The position numbers were made by a program, and so were the translations under genes. The notes beneath the pieces were generated by a model. It saw only the letters and a program-made list of their open reading frames with translations, did not search any database and was not told the origin of the DNA. Below are positions 1 through 10,000 of a stretch of DNA of 64,000 bases, piece after piece. Within the stretch, counting starts at the first letter, position 1. Each line of letters starts with the position of its first letter. Origin of the DNA: Bacteroidales bacterium (GTDB lineage: Bacteria; Bacteroidota; Bacteroidia; Bacteroidales; UBA10428); contig JAFGKY010000165.1 of assembly GCA_016928305.1 (NCBI GenBank), forward strand, positions 51,623 through 115,622, in the 5' to 3' direction.

Positions 1-485
1 AAATAACGAATAACATTGCCGGTAAATGGACTGCTCAACCAGTCCTCATAATGACCCGACAGAAAGCAACCTATACTCTCGCGGAGGAATATACCGAAAG
101 AACAGGCAATGATTACAAAACCAACAGCAAAGCCTCCCATGACCATAAATCGGGAGAACCGGCAAGGAAGGAGGTGGGAAAAATAACCATCAGTAATAAT
201 ATTATGTCCTCCATATATACTTCCTGGAAAGACGAAAAATGGATCATTGAACATGAGGAGCTTCAATCCCTTGCTATTAAACTCGAGCGACGATACAATA
301 TTAAGTTCATCTTTACCGATGAATCATTGAAGCATTACATTTTTAGCGGTATTCTTATGGATGAAACCCTGGAACAGGTGTTGGAAGCCATAAAACTCAC
401 GGCCCCCATAGGATTTAAAATTGAACACGATACGGTAATATTTTACGAAATGAACGCGCTGAAATCGCGACTTAAAGGAAATTAG
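1..485 (+). CDS. FecR-family anti-sigma factor, C-terminal part (cut by window edge)
   Basis: The reading frame is open from the left edge (first full codon at position 3), so this is the 3' end of a longer gene; the first ATG at 51 is internal. The visible protein ends in a DUF4974-type domain, the C-terminal periplasmic domain of Bacteroidota FecR anti-sigma factors. Over 66 residues, from IYTSWKD to IKLTAPI, 58 are identical to the same stretch of the complete FecR gene that follows; the linker before it and the last ~15 residues differ. FecR proteins cross the inner membrane and pass a signal from a SusC-type transporter to an ECF sigma factor. The N-terminal half and any sigma gene lie outside the window. 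A strong terminator follows at once. Confident family call; completeness of the gene cannot be judged. Confidence 0.85.
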   Translation, partial: ITNNIAGKWTAQPVLIMTRQKATYTLAEEYTERTGNDYKTNSKASHDHKSGEPARKEVGKITISNNIMSSIYTSWKDEKWIIEHEELQSLAIKLERRYNIKFIFTDESLKHYIFSGILMDETLEQVLEAIKLTAPIGFKIEHDTVIFYEMNALKSRLKGN

Positions 486-540
486 CCTCAACCGCTGCCC
501 CTCTCCTGAAGGAGAGGGGCAGCGGTGAGGCTTTTTTTTC
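486..540 (+). terminator. Rho-independent terminator (also REP-like palindrome)
   Basis: A stem of about 20 bp with one bulge, loop TGAA, is followed by a run of eight T (532-539). It begins directly after the stop codon of the first FecR gene. The core CCCCTCTCC-loop-GGAGAGGGG recurs at about 14880 and 15059, so this terminator belongs to a dispersed palindromic family. Confidence 0.85.
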
Positions 541-607
541 CGCACTTGTCACATTATTTTGTCCCTTTCCGGTCTTTGGATATAATTAGTCCATAAAAGA
601 TAAAAAG

Positions 608-1741
608 TTGAAGCATTCAGGTGAATATATCGTTGAGCTGGCTGTCAAGGATTTCAATTCAACCATCAGTGAACAGGAAATCAATGTATTGAAAGCAGCC
701 TTTGATGAAGACCCCGCAAATCGCAGGCTCTTTGATGAATACAGGGATATCTGGCAGGCTTCTGCACAAACTGGCAAAGGCAATGCTTACAATGAAAAGG
801 AAGCCTGGCCTAACCTGAAAAACAAAATAGGGATCTCAGAAGACTATTCAGATAATCAGGGTTCCGTTCGGATATCTCCCCTGTTTTGGCAAATTGCTGC
901 TGCTGCGATGGTTCTGCTTATGCTTGGGATAGGTGGATTATTGATACTGAAAGAAAGAAAGAGCCATCAGGCAGGGCAGGTTCTAACCGAGTATTATGTT
1001 CCCCTGGGATCACGGTCAAAGGTTACGCTGCCGGACGGAACTACAGTATGGCTCAATGCGGGGAGTAAATTAAATTATAAAGGAAATTTCAGCCGGAAGA
1101 ACCGTGATGTATTTCTTGAAGGAGAAGGTTATTTTGATGTAACAAAGACTAAAATTCCCTTCAGCGTGAAAGTAACAGGCGCAACCGTTAAAGTATTGGG
1201 CACTGCTTTCAACGTTAAAGCCTATCCCGAAGAAAAAATAATCGAGACTACGGTTACGCGTGGTACTGTACAGGTGATCGATAATCCGGAAAACACGGCT
1301 GAAGCTACACGGATTGTTTTATATGCTAACCAGAAAGTATCCATTATTAAAGGTGTTGTCCGGCCAGCAGTAAATACCGCTGTCACAGGACAGCAGAATC
1401 CGGACAGCTACCCGGTCAAAATCAGCAGGCAACCGACCGAACAATCTTACCAGGTTAACCGAAACATTGTACCGGAGATCTATACTTCATGGAAGGATCA
1501 GCGCTGGATAATTGAAAGAGAGGAACTTCAGTCCCTTGCCGTTAAACTCGAACGACGGTACAATGTTAAATTCAGCTTTACCGATGAATCATTGAAACAT
1601 TATGTATTCAGCGGCATTCTTAAGGATGAAACCCTGGAGCAGGTTTTGGAAGCCATTAAGCTTACCGCACCAATACATTACACAATTAATCAGAAACAGG
1701 TTGTATTATCAGAGAATAAATTCTACAAACGAAAACCATGA
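608..1741 (+). CDS. FecR-family anti-sigma factor
   Basis: Inner-membrane anti-sigma factor that would hold an ECF sigma factor until the partner SusC transporter binds its ligand. Layout: cytoplasmic anti-sigma region (about 1-85), one membrane helix (about 92-112), periplasmic FecR domain (about 128-225, with LPDGTTVWLNAGS and GTAFNVKAY), a linker, then a DUF4974 domain (about 296-372). The start is TTG at 608: an in-frame stop lies at 587-589 and the next in-frame ATG falls inside the membrane helix, so a non-ATG start is required. It lies 118 bp before the STN-bearing SusC at 1860, the usual FecR-SusC order. No ECF sigma gene is visible next to it; it may sit left of the window, ahead of the first FecR. 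Confidence 0.93.
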   Translation: MKHSGEYIVELAVKDFNSTISEQEINVLKAAFDEDPANRRLFDEYRDIWQASAQTGKGNAYNEKEAWPNLKNKIGISEDYSDNQGSVRISPLFWQIAAAAMVLLMLGIGGLLILKERKSHQAGQVLTEYYVPLGSRSKVTLPDGTTVWLNAGSKLNYKGNFSRKNRDVFLEGEGYFDVTKTKIPFSVKVTGATVKVLGTAFNVKAYPEEKIIETTVTRGTVQVIDNPENTAEATRIVLYANQKVSIIKGVVRPAVNTAVTGQQNPDSYPVKISRQPTEQSYQVNRNIVPEIYTSWKDQRWIIEREELQSLAVKLERRYNVKFSFTDESLKHYVFSGILKDETLEQVLEAIKLTAPIHYTINQKQVVLSENKFYKRKP

Positions 1742-1780
1742 AAAACCTATGCCTATGGGAACGTAACCGATAACGAAAAA

Positions 1781-1811
1781 AACTGCAGAATGCTGCGAAC
1801 ACTCCGCAGTT
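1781..1811 (+). other. Possible hairpin in the SusC leader
   Basis: AACTGC...GCAGTT ends form an imperfect stem of about 11 bp about 50 bp before the SusC start. It could be a leader structure or the remnant of a terminator after FecR. There is no T-run right after it, so termination is not supported. Confidence 0.25.
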
Positions 1812-1859
1812 TATCCTTAGCAAATTTCAATGTGAAACCTCTAAAAACACTACAAATTT

Positions 1860-4800
1860 ATGAAAAAAGGAATAACCCTGAGTCTTTTTTCAAACAAAAG
1901 GACATTAACTAAACTCTTAATGATCATGAAACTAACGCTGTTCTTAATGATTTTCGGAGTTTTTCAGTTGCAGGCAACACTCTATTCGCAAGATGGTTTA
2001 TTTACCTTAAACATGGAAAATACCTCGATGCGGAGTATCTTCAAAGAGATTGAAAGACAAAGTGAATTGCGGTTCTTTTATAACGATTTGCTGACCAATG
2101 TCGACAAAAACGTCACGGTCGTTGCCGAGAACCTTAAAATTGACCAGTTGCTGAACAGGCTCCTGGAAGGTTCCGATCTTACCTATAAGATCATGGAGAA
2201 TAACCTGGTGTTGATATCTCCAAAAGCCCTGCTGCAGCAGAAAAAGGTAACCGGCAAGGTATTATCTGGATTGACCGGGGAGGCATTACCGGGTGTTAAT
2301 GTGATGATTAAAGGCACCAACATCGGAACCGTGACGGATATAGAGGGTAAATTCTCTATCATCATTACTTCGGACGATGCGGTACTGGTTTTTTCATTTG
2401 TCGGGTATAATACAGAAGAAGTGGTGGTTGGTACACAGACCGATATTGCCATCAACCTCATTGAGAGTATTGAAGCCCTGGATGAAATCGTTGTCATCGG
2501 ATACGGTACACAACGTAAAGGTGATGTGACAGCTGCTGTGGTCTCGGTCAAATCCGATGAATTCATTGAAGGTGCTGTAAAAGATGCCGGCCAGCTCATA
2601 CAGGGCAAAGTCGCCGGATTATCCATAACCAATCCTTCGGGAAACCCGCTTGATGGTGTTCAAATCATGTTGCGCGGAAACAGCACCCTGAATGCAAGCA
2701 CAGAACCCCTGGTGATTGTTGACGGTGTCCCCGGGAACCTCGACCTTGTGGCTCCCCAGGATATCGAATCCATTGACGTACTAAAAGACGGTTCCGCTGC
2801 TGCAATATATGGCACACGTGGAACCAACGGTGTCATTTTCCTGACCACTAAAAAGGGGAGAAAAAACCAGGCATTGACAGCTGAATACAATGCTTATGGA
2901 AGTATTCAGTCTATTTACAGAAAAGCGGATTTCTATGATGCCGGTGATTACAGGCGACTTATTGCAGCCGGAGATACTTCGCTTGAAGACCTTGGATACA
3001 GCACAGACTGGCTGGGTGAAATAACCCGAATCCCAATAAGTCATATGCATAACCTTAGCGTCAGCGGAGGAACAGAGAACACAAATTATATCGGAACGGT
3101 CAACTACACCAATACACAGGGTATTTTTCTCCACTCGGAGATTGAAAAGATAACGGCCAGGCTTGATGTAACGCACTCAATGTTTAAAAATAAATTATCC
3201 GTAAACGTTGGGTTACTGACCAGAATATCGGGTTATAATGACATAGATGCAAACGGTGCTTACCGTCAGGCATTGATCCATAATCCAACCGAACCGGTTA
3301 AAAATCCTGACGGAACCTGGTTTGAACGACCCGGTAAATTCCAGTACGAAAATCCGGTGGCCTTACTGGAAGAAGCGGAAGGAGATACAAAGGCAAGAGA
3401 AAACCGGATCTATGGCAACATAACCCTGGCACCCATCACCGGACTGAAGCTGAAAGCATTGGGATCGTATAATCACTGGAATTCGACTTCGGGATATTTT
3501 CAATCGCTTAATCACATATCTAATGTCCGTGATATGCAAAGCGGGTATGTTTCAAGAGATGCTTCCTTAACCGAAGACAAACTGCTGGAACTGACAGCTG
3601 AGTATACCCGATCGTTTGGCCAACACAGAGTTTCAGCACTTGTCGGTTACAGCTACCAGGACTATTCTTATGAGTATTTTGGTATGAACAACAAGTTTTT
3701 TCCAACGGATGCCTTTGGTTATAACCGGATAGTACTGGGTAGTGGACTGGAAGAAGGCGTAGCCAATATGTGGAGCGGTAAAAACATGTCAAAGCTTATT
3801 GGATTTTTTGGACGCATCAATTACAACTATGGTGAAAAGTACCTGTTTCAGGCAAGTATACGACAGGAAGGCTCATCGAAGTTCGGTGAAAATTACCAGT
3901 GGGGATCTTTTCCTGCTGTTCAGGCCGGATGGCGTATCAGCAAGGAATCCTTTATGCAGGGAGTGGATGTTATTAACGATCTGAAAATAAGGATTGGCTA
4001 CGGTGTAACCGGTATTGAACCAACTGAGCCTTATCAGTCGCTGACCCTGTTGAATTACAGTGACCGTATCCTCATCAACGGCGAATGGCAGAGAACCATT
4101 GAACCTTACAGTAATCCGAATCCTGACCTGCGTTGGGAAAAGAAGAAAGAAACCAATATCGGCATTGATTTTGCCCTGCTCAACGAAAGAATTAGCGGAA
4201 CAATTGATCTTTATAAAAGGAAAACCGAAGATTTGTTATGGGATTATACAGTCCCCAAACCTCCATATATATACGGCTCAATCTTTGCTAACGTAGGGGT
4301 AATGGAAAATAAAGGTATAGAGGTATTAGTCAATTTTGTACCGGTAAAAAAGACGAATTTTATCTGGAACACTTCTGTCAATTTCTCTGCCAACGATAAC
4401 AAACTGGTGACCTTGAGCAACGATTTATTTAAGATGGAGAGCGGCTATATCGATGCAGGGTATACCGGTGATCCGATTCAACAGTCGACACACCGTATTT
4501 TCATCGGAGAATCCATCGGCGATTTCTGGGGATATAAAGAGGTAGGTGTGGATAATAACGGAGAATGGCTGATCGAAACCCCTCCGGATTCTCTTGGCAA
4601 TGTTGATACCATTCCCTACCTGAGTGCTACCGATGCTGATAAACAGGTGCTGGGTAACGGTCTTCCGAAATTTTATCTCGGATGGAACCACACATTCCGT
4701 TATAAGGGATTTGACCTGGGCATCGTAATGCGGGGAGCTTTCGGTTTTCAGATTCTCAATTTTCAGCGTATGTTTTATGAAAATCCGACCATTACATACA

Positions 4801-5147
4801 ATATGCTGGAAGGCGCACACGATCCGATATACGGGGGAGATACCTTACTGGCAAGCACACAGGCATATGTGAGCTATTACATTGAGGACGGGGATTACTG
4901 GAAAATTGACAATGTGACATTGGGTTATACATTTAACTTCAAGCGGAACAAAATAATAAAAAGTCTCCGGATATATGCTTCAGGTCTCAACTTGTACACT
5001 TTTACCAAATATAAAGGCATCGATCCTGAAATAAGCAGAACAGCTGAAACCAGCGATCCGGCTACCGGATGGGATCCGGGTAATGACAACAGGGATAAAT
5101 ATCCTACGACGCGGACATTTAGCCTTGGTTTAAGTGCTAAGTTCTAA
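1860..5147 (+). CDS. SusC-family TonB-dependent transporter with STN domain
   Basis: Outer-membrane beta-barrel that imports oligosaccharides with its SusD lid, powered by TonB-ExbBD. Order: signal region (about 1-45, hydrophobic around LTLFLMIFGVFQL), STN domain (about 48-118), carboxypeptidase-D-like beta-sandwich (about 128-213, VTGKVLSG...GEALPGVNV), a SusC-signature DEIVVIGYGTQ, plug with GTRGTNGVI, then the barrel to the C-terminus, which ends in Phe (LSAKF). The STN domain marks a transducing transporter that signals to FecR, and the preceding gene is FecR. The 1095-residue length is normal for an STN-bearing SusC. SusD follows 18 bp downstream. The substrate is not evident from sequence; the downstream enzymes suggest arabinose/galactose-bearing material. 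Confidence 0.96.
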   Translation: MKKGITLSLFSNKRTLTKLLMIMKLTLFLMIFGVFQLQATLYSQDGLFTLNMENTSMRSIFKEIERQSELRFFYNDLLTNVDKNVTVVAENLKIDQLLNRLLEGSDLTYKIMENNLVLISPKALLQQKKVTGKVLSGLTGEALPGVNVMIKGTNIGTVTDIEGKFSIIITSDDAVLVFSFVGYNTEEVVVGTQTDIAINLIESIEALDEIVVIGYGTQRKGDVTAAVVSVKSDEFIEGAVKDAGQLIQGKVAGLSITNPSGNPLDGVQIMLRGNSTLNASTEPLVIVDGVPGNLDLVAPQDIESIDVLKDGSAAAIYGTRGTNGVIFLTTKKGRKNQALTAEYNAYGSIQSIYRKADFYDAGDYRRLIAAGDTSLEDLGYSTDWLGEITRIPISHMHNLSVSGGTENTNYIGTVNYTNTQGIFLHSEIEKITARLDVTHSMFKNKLSVNVGLLTRISGYNDIDANGAYRQALIHNPTEPVKNPDGTWFERPGKFQYENPVALLEEAEGDTKARENRIYGNITLAPITGLKLKALGSYNHWNSTSGYFQSLNHISNVRDMQSGYVSRDASLTEDKLLELTAEYTRSFGQHRVSALVGYSYQDYSYEYFGMNNKFFPTDAFGYNRIVLGSGLEEGVANMWSGKNMSKLIGFFGRINYNYGEKYLFQASIRQEGSSKFGENYQWGSFPAVQAGWRISKESFMQGVDVINDLKIRIGYGVTGIEPTEPYQSLTLLNYSDRILINGEWQRTIEPYSNPNPDLRWEKKKETNIGIDFALLNERISGTIDLYKRKTEDLLWDYTVPKPPYIYGSIFANVGVMENKGIEVLVNFVPVKKTNFIWNTSVNFSANDNKLVTLSNDLFKMESGYIDAGYTGDPIQQSTHRIFIGESIGDFWGYKEVGVDNNGEWLIETPPDSLGNVDTIPYLSATDADKQVLGNGLPKFYLGWNHTFRYKGFDLGIVMRGAFGFQILNFQRMFYENPTITYNMLEGAHDPIYGGDTLLASTQAYVSYYIEDGDYWKIDNVTLGYTFNFKRNKIIKSLRIYASGLNLYTFTKYKGIDPEISRTAETSDPATGWDPGNDNRDKYPTTRTFSLGLSAKF

Positions 5148-5165
5148 TCCATTAAAACTACTCAT

Positions 5166-6839
5166 ATGAACAAACATATTATTAAATACACGTTAGCAGC
5201 AGCATTGGGTTTGCTGCTGGTGATATCGGCCTGTACAAACCTGGATGAGGAAGTCTATGACCGTATTATTGCTGAAGAATTCACACCTACGGAAAGTGAT
5301 GCTTTCGCCATGATCGGGCCTGCCTATACGGAACTTAGAACATTATTATTTGGATGGCACGGATATTTTGACTGCCAGGAAGAGTGTTCCGATATCATTG
5401 CCACCCCACGACGCCCCAACGGATGGGACGACGGTGGCGTTTACAAGGCCATGCACCTGCATATATGGAACAGCGAGCAAAGCCATACTGCCAGGTTATG
5501 GAACAGTTGTTATGCAGCTATTCCGCTGATTAACCAGAGCCTGTTCCAGATCGATGAAGGTTCATTGCCCCTGGGTGATAACAAGGAAAGTATTGAGGCG
5601 GAATTGAGGACCCTCCGGGCTTTTTATTATTACCTCCTGTGTGAGAACTTTGGCAACGTACCCATTACCACACAATTTGATGTTCCAAAGGATTATCTGC
5701 CTGATCAACATACACGGAAAGAAGTCTATGATTTTATCATCAATGAGATAAACAGTAACATTGACAAGTTGAGTGACGAAGTTTCAACCCTTTATTACGG
5801 GCGTATGAACAAATGGGTGGCTCATATGATCCTCGCAAAAGTCTATCTTAATGCTGAAATCTATACTTCAGTCGTAAACCAGGATCTGTCCATAACTCCG
5901 GGAACACCTGAATGGGACAAATGTATTGAGCAATGCGATCTGATCATTAATGGCGGAAAATATGCCCTCGAGGCGAATTTCAGGGATGTCTTTAAAACTG
6001 AAAATGAAAATTCCACTGAAATTATCTTTTCCATACCGTTTGATAATGCCGTTGACTGGGAGTACGGTTGGTTTCACCTGCCCTGGAAAACACTTCATCC
6101 GGCAAACCAGGCAACGTATAACATGGAGCTTCCACCCTGGGGTGGCAGCTGTGCCATACCGCAATTTATCGACACCTATGATCCAAATGATAACCGTTTG
6201 AAAGACACCTGGATCATGGGACAGCAATATTCATCTTCAGGCGATACACTATATTGTACGATGAAAAATGAATACTCTTCTAAACCACTGGAATTTACCA
6301 ATTTTCTTTATGCTATCTCAAGCAGGCTTACAGAAGAATGGGAAGGCTACCGGATCGGCAAATATGAAATTGCCATAGGCACCCGTTGGATGGCCATAAA
6401 AAATGATTTCCCATTTTTCCGGTATGCCGATGTGCTGATGATGAAAGCCGAATGTCTGATGCGTAAGGGATTGCCTGATGAAGCAGCGGCACTTGTAACG
6501 CAGGTGAGGACGAGGAGTTTTGATAATCCGGCCGATGCCACCGTTACAGGTAACCAATTGCTGGAAGGAAGCAAGTATAATTATGGACTTGTAAAGAAGG
6601 GAATACTCTCCGAACCCGAAGGTGGCGGAGCAGACATTCAATACGGCAGGTTCCTCGATGAACTTGGCTGGGAATTTGCAGCAGAATCACGCCGGCGTTC
6701 TGATCTCATACGTTTTGGAGTGTTCACTACCAAAAACTGGTTATCACACGAGCCTAACGGGGATTTCCGGATCATATTCCCGATACCCCAGAATCAGCTT
6801 GATGTCAACAGCAAACTTGTTCAGAATCCGGGATATTGA
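5166..6839 (+). CDS. SusD/RagB-family surface glycan-binding lipoprotein
   Basis: Lipoprotein partner of the preceding SusC; it closes over the barrel and binds glycan at the cell surface. The signal peptide ends in a lipobox ISAC with the acylated Cys at residue 23. The N-terminal TPR-like region (LRTLRAFYYYLLCENFGNVPI) and the C-terminal closing sequence (RFGVF...IFPIPQNQL...NPGY) are typical of RagB/SusD. The 557-residue length is usual. It is co-transcribed with SusC (18-bp gap). A small GC-rich stem (GGGAGGA 6925-6931 / TCCTCCC 6953-6959) lies in the 185-bp gap to the next gene and could reduce read-through to the enzyme genes. Confidence 0.95.
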   Translation: MNKHIIKYTLAAALGLLLVISACTNLDEEVYDRIIAEEFTPTESDAFAMIGPAYTELRTLLFGWHGYFDCQEECSDIIATPRRPNGWDDGGVYKAMHLHIWNSEQSHTARLWNSCYAAIPLINQSLFQIDEGSLPLGDNKESIEAELRTLRAFYYYLLCENFGNVPITTQFDVPKDYLPDQHTRKEVYDFIINEINSNIDKLSDEVSTLYYGRMNKWVAHMILAKVYLNAEIYTSVVNQDLSITPGTPEWDKCIEQCDLIINGGKYALEANFRDVFKTENENSTEIIFSIPFDNAVDWEYGWFHLPWKTLHPANQATYNMELPPWGGSCAIPQFIDTYDPNDNRLKDTWIMGQQYSSSGDTLYCTMKNEYSSKPLEFTNFLYAISSRLTEEWEGYRIGKYEIAIGTRWMAIKNDFPFFRYADVLMMKAECLMRKGLPDEAAALVTQVRTRSFDNPADATVTGNQLLEGSKYNYGLVKKGILSEPEGGGADIQYGRFLDELGWEFAAESRRRSDLIRFGVFTTKNWLSHEPNGDFRIIFPIPQNQLDVNSKLVQNPGY

Positions 6840-7024
6840 ATGATGACTTTTTCTCATAGTGCATTTTGCTGATCAGTATGTGCAATTCATCAGAAATCTC
6901 TCAACTGGCAGCAAAAAGAATCAAGGGAGGATAATGTCCTGACCGGCCAAAGTCCTCCCCTGATCTGAATTAGGAGATTTGCTATAACAAGCACCGAAGT
7001 ATTAAGAAATAATTCATATCATCG

Positions 7025-10000
7025 ATGAAGGGTATTGTGTTGAAAGAACTTTTTTGCGTGGCATTAATATCTTTTTTAGCTCCCGGAAGCATCAGATTCC
7101 TGAACGGACAGGAAAATATTGCCCTGGTAGCTAACAGTCTGCTGACATCACACGTTTCACCCTGGGAAAACCTGTACGCCATCAATGACGGATTTGAGCC
7201 CTCGGGATCAATGGATCACAGTCACGATGCATACGGAAACTGGCAAGCCGGTGTATCGAATCAATGGAACTGGGTTCAGTATAATTTCGATCAGTATTAT
7301 CAGATTGATCAATCGAATGTTTACTGGTGGACCGACCAGGCAGACAGTACCTCTGTGGTTGGTGTTCAAATGCCTTACGATTGTTATCTCGAATACTGGG
7401 ATCCAATAAACAGTAACTGGATGGAAGTAAAGAATCCGGTGGGATATGGTGTAAAACGAGATCAATACAACATAACCACATTTGATCCGGTGCTGACCAA
7501 CAAAATAAGGCTTCATTTTGTAAGTGTTTCCGCCCAGGGAATTATTGAATGGCAGGTAATGGGAACATTGGGCGAACAGATCCCGGTTCATTCCACGGCA
7601 ACAATAGATCCGGTGCTTGCTAAAGACACCATACATACCGTAACACTGACTGCCAAAGACGTGAATGATGTTCCAAAAGAAGGATATGTCTTCCGTGCAA
7701 ATATCTTGACAACCGATCGGCTTTCCATTACCAACGAAACCTATGTAATAAACGGACTTTCAATAACTGCGGACACATCAGATCTTCTGCTCTCTCCCAC
7801 CAGTGCCGATGGGATGGTCAGTTTTGTCATTACAACACCTGCAGTGATCGACCCTACCGACGGAATCCAAATTGACATAAAATTTAACAACGGCCTTACA
7901 ACCCTTGCATCCTGGTCACTTTATGAACCCGGTCTGGTTTCACCACTACTATCTGCCGATACCATCGACAACGATGTCGATCATACACTTGAGATTGGTT
8001 TTATGGATGATATGGATTGGCGAAATGCAGTAGATGAAGTAATCGTAAATGATTTATCGTTAGTCATTTCAACCGACTATGAAATTGAAGCCGGCAGAAT
8101 CATTCTAAAGCCTTCAGGTGGAAATGCGGCTATTACAACAGCCGGTTCAAAAAGGATTGTTGTTACTGCACCCGGATATGAAAATACCGAAGTTAAACAG
8201 ACTATATTGGCCGGACAAGTCAATACCGAGTCATCGGGTTTTCTGAAGACTTATAAGCTATACAAAGGCAGTACTACCACCATTACACTAATGGCCAGGG
8301 ATTTATATGGTAATGCCATCAGTGGTTATCAATTTAAGTGGGATGCCGAAGTGTTTGACACAACTGCAACAACTGCAGAAACATACATTATCAATTCAAT
8401 AACTGTTAACAGCAACCTTTCGGATCAGTTATTGACCGCAACCGGTAGTGACGGCACCACAAGCTTTCAAATTGTAATTCCTTCACAGGTTGATCTGAAT
8501 GATGGAGTTGCAATACAAATGCAACTGGAAGACGGTATTACCAATATTGATTCGCAAATACAGTATTATTCCTGTCCGGGTGAAAAGCAGGTATATATTG
8601 CCAATGACCTGAAGAACCATGATGAATGGAGCTGGGATAAAACGGCTCAGTCCGACAATTTTGTCTTGTTCTGGGGTGATCTTACGGGAAGTGATCCGTT
8701 GCATCCGGCTAACGGGAACAGTGGTATTGCCTTTGATCCTTCGAAAATACTGTCAAAGCTGGAAGGTTGCCTTGCCTTTTATGTTGACTCATTGAACTTC
8801 ATCACCAACAAAGACGAAGGAAATATGGCACATTACAAGTTCATCATCGTGATGTGCAATACCTGGGCTGATGGCGGCTATGACGGATATGCAACCGGCG
8901 GATCCTGGGACGGTGTGATCGGTGCCATGTGGATCCATCCCAGTGCAACGGGAGGAAGCGGATTCGTGCTGGCCCATGAATTTGCCCACATGTGCCAGGC
9001 AATGATACCGATACAATATCCAGGTCATGGATTAAAAAACAAGCCGGGATACGAAAATGTGGGGATGTTCTGGGAATCCCATGCCAATTTTATGGCACTC
9101 ACAGCTACCGGGGAAATTTCTTCGGTACAGCCTTCCCGCTGGGTGAATACCGCCATGTTGCATTACAGTTCTACCCGGCATTATTACCAGGCAATTTACC
9201 TGCCGCAATACATCGTAGATGTCTTTGGAATGGAGGAACTGAACCTGATCTGGAGAAATGCCGAAGAGGGCGATCATCCCCTGGAATCATTTAGAAACAA
9301 CAGGGGGTATACCCAGGAGCAATTGAATGATGAAATCGGTCACTATGCAATGAGAAATGTTACCTGGGATTATTCCATCGGCGAAATGATCCGTGGATAT
9401 TTCAGAAACCAGATTGACCCGATATATGTCTGCCGGGAATTCACGATCATGGATACCATTCCCGGCAAACCCGGCTATTATATTGTTCCGAAATACCTGG
9501 CTCCCCGTGACTATGGGTATAATATCATTCCCCTGTATCCGAAAGAGGGAGCCAATACCATTACCGTAACTTTTTCGGGCTATGATAATGAACCTGCAGG
9601 TGGTGCTGGATGGAGATACGGGTTTGTAGCTGTCGATGCTTCAGGCAGTTCGCGTTACAGTGAACTTTATGCAGAACAGCAGTCGGAAGTGAACTTTGCC
9701 TTGGATGCCGGAGATGAAAGAGTATTTTTCATTGTAACCGGAGCACCCAAAACGCATCATAATTACCGGGCATGGGAGCCGGGGGATCCCAAGATATACA
9801 GGTACCCGTATAATATTCAGGTCGAAGGAGCCTTGCCTGCCGGGTATTTACCCGGATACAACAGTCAAAAAGACCAGTATCCCGGTGCACCCCATTCCAA
9901 CGGAGGAGGTTGGGTAGCATCAACAGCTACGGTGGAAGCCTCAGTATATGTAGGTCCTAATGCCCAGGTACTGGGTCAGGCACAGGTAACAGGCTCAGCA

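Noticed and set aside
2183..2632. Long open frames on the opposite strand inside SusC, SusD and enzyme genes
   Set aside because: They lie wholly within strongly supported genes, show no family motifs and have low-complexity translations.
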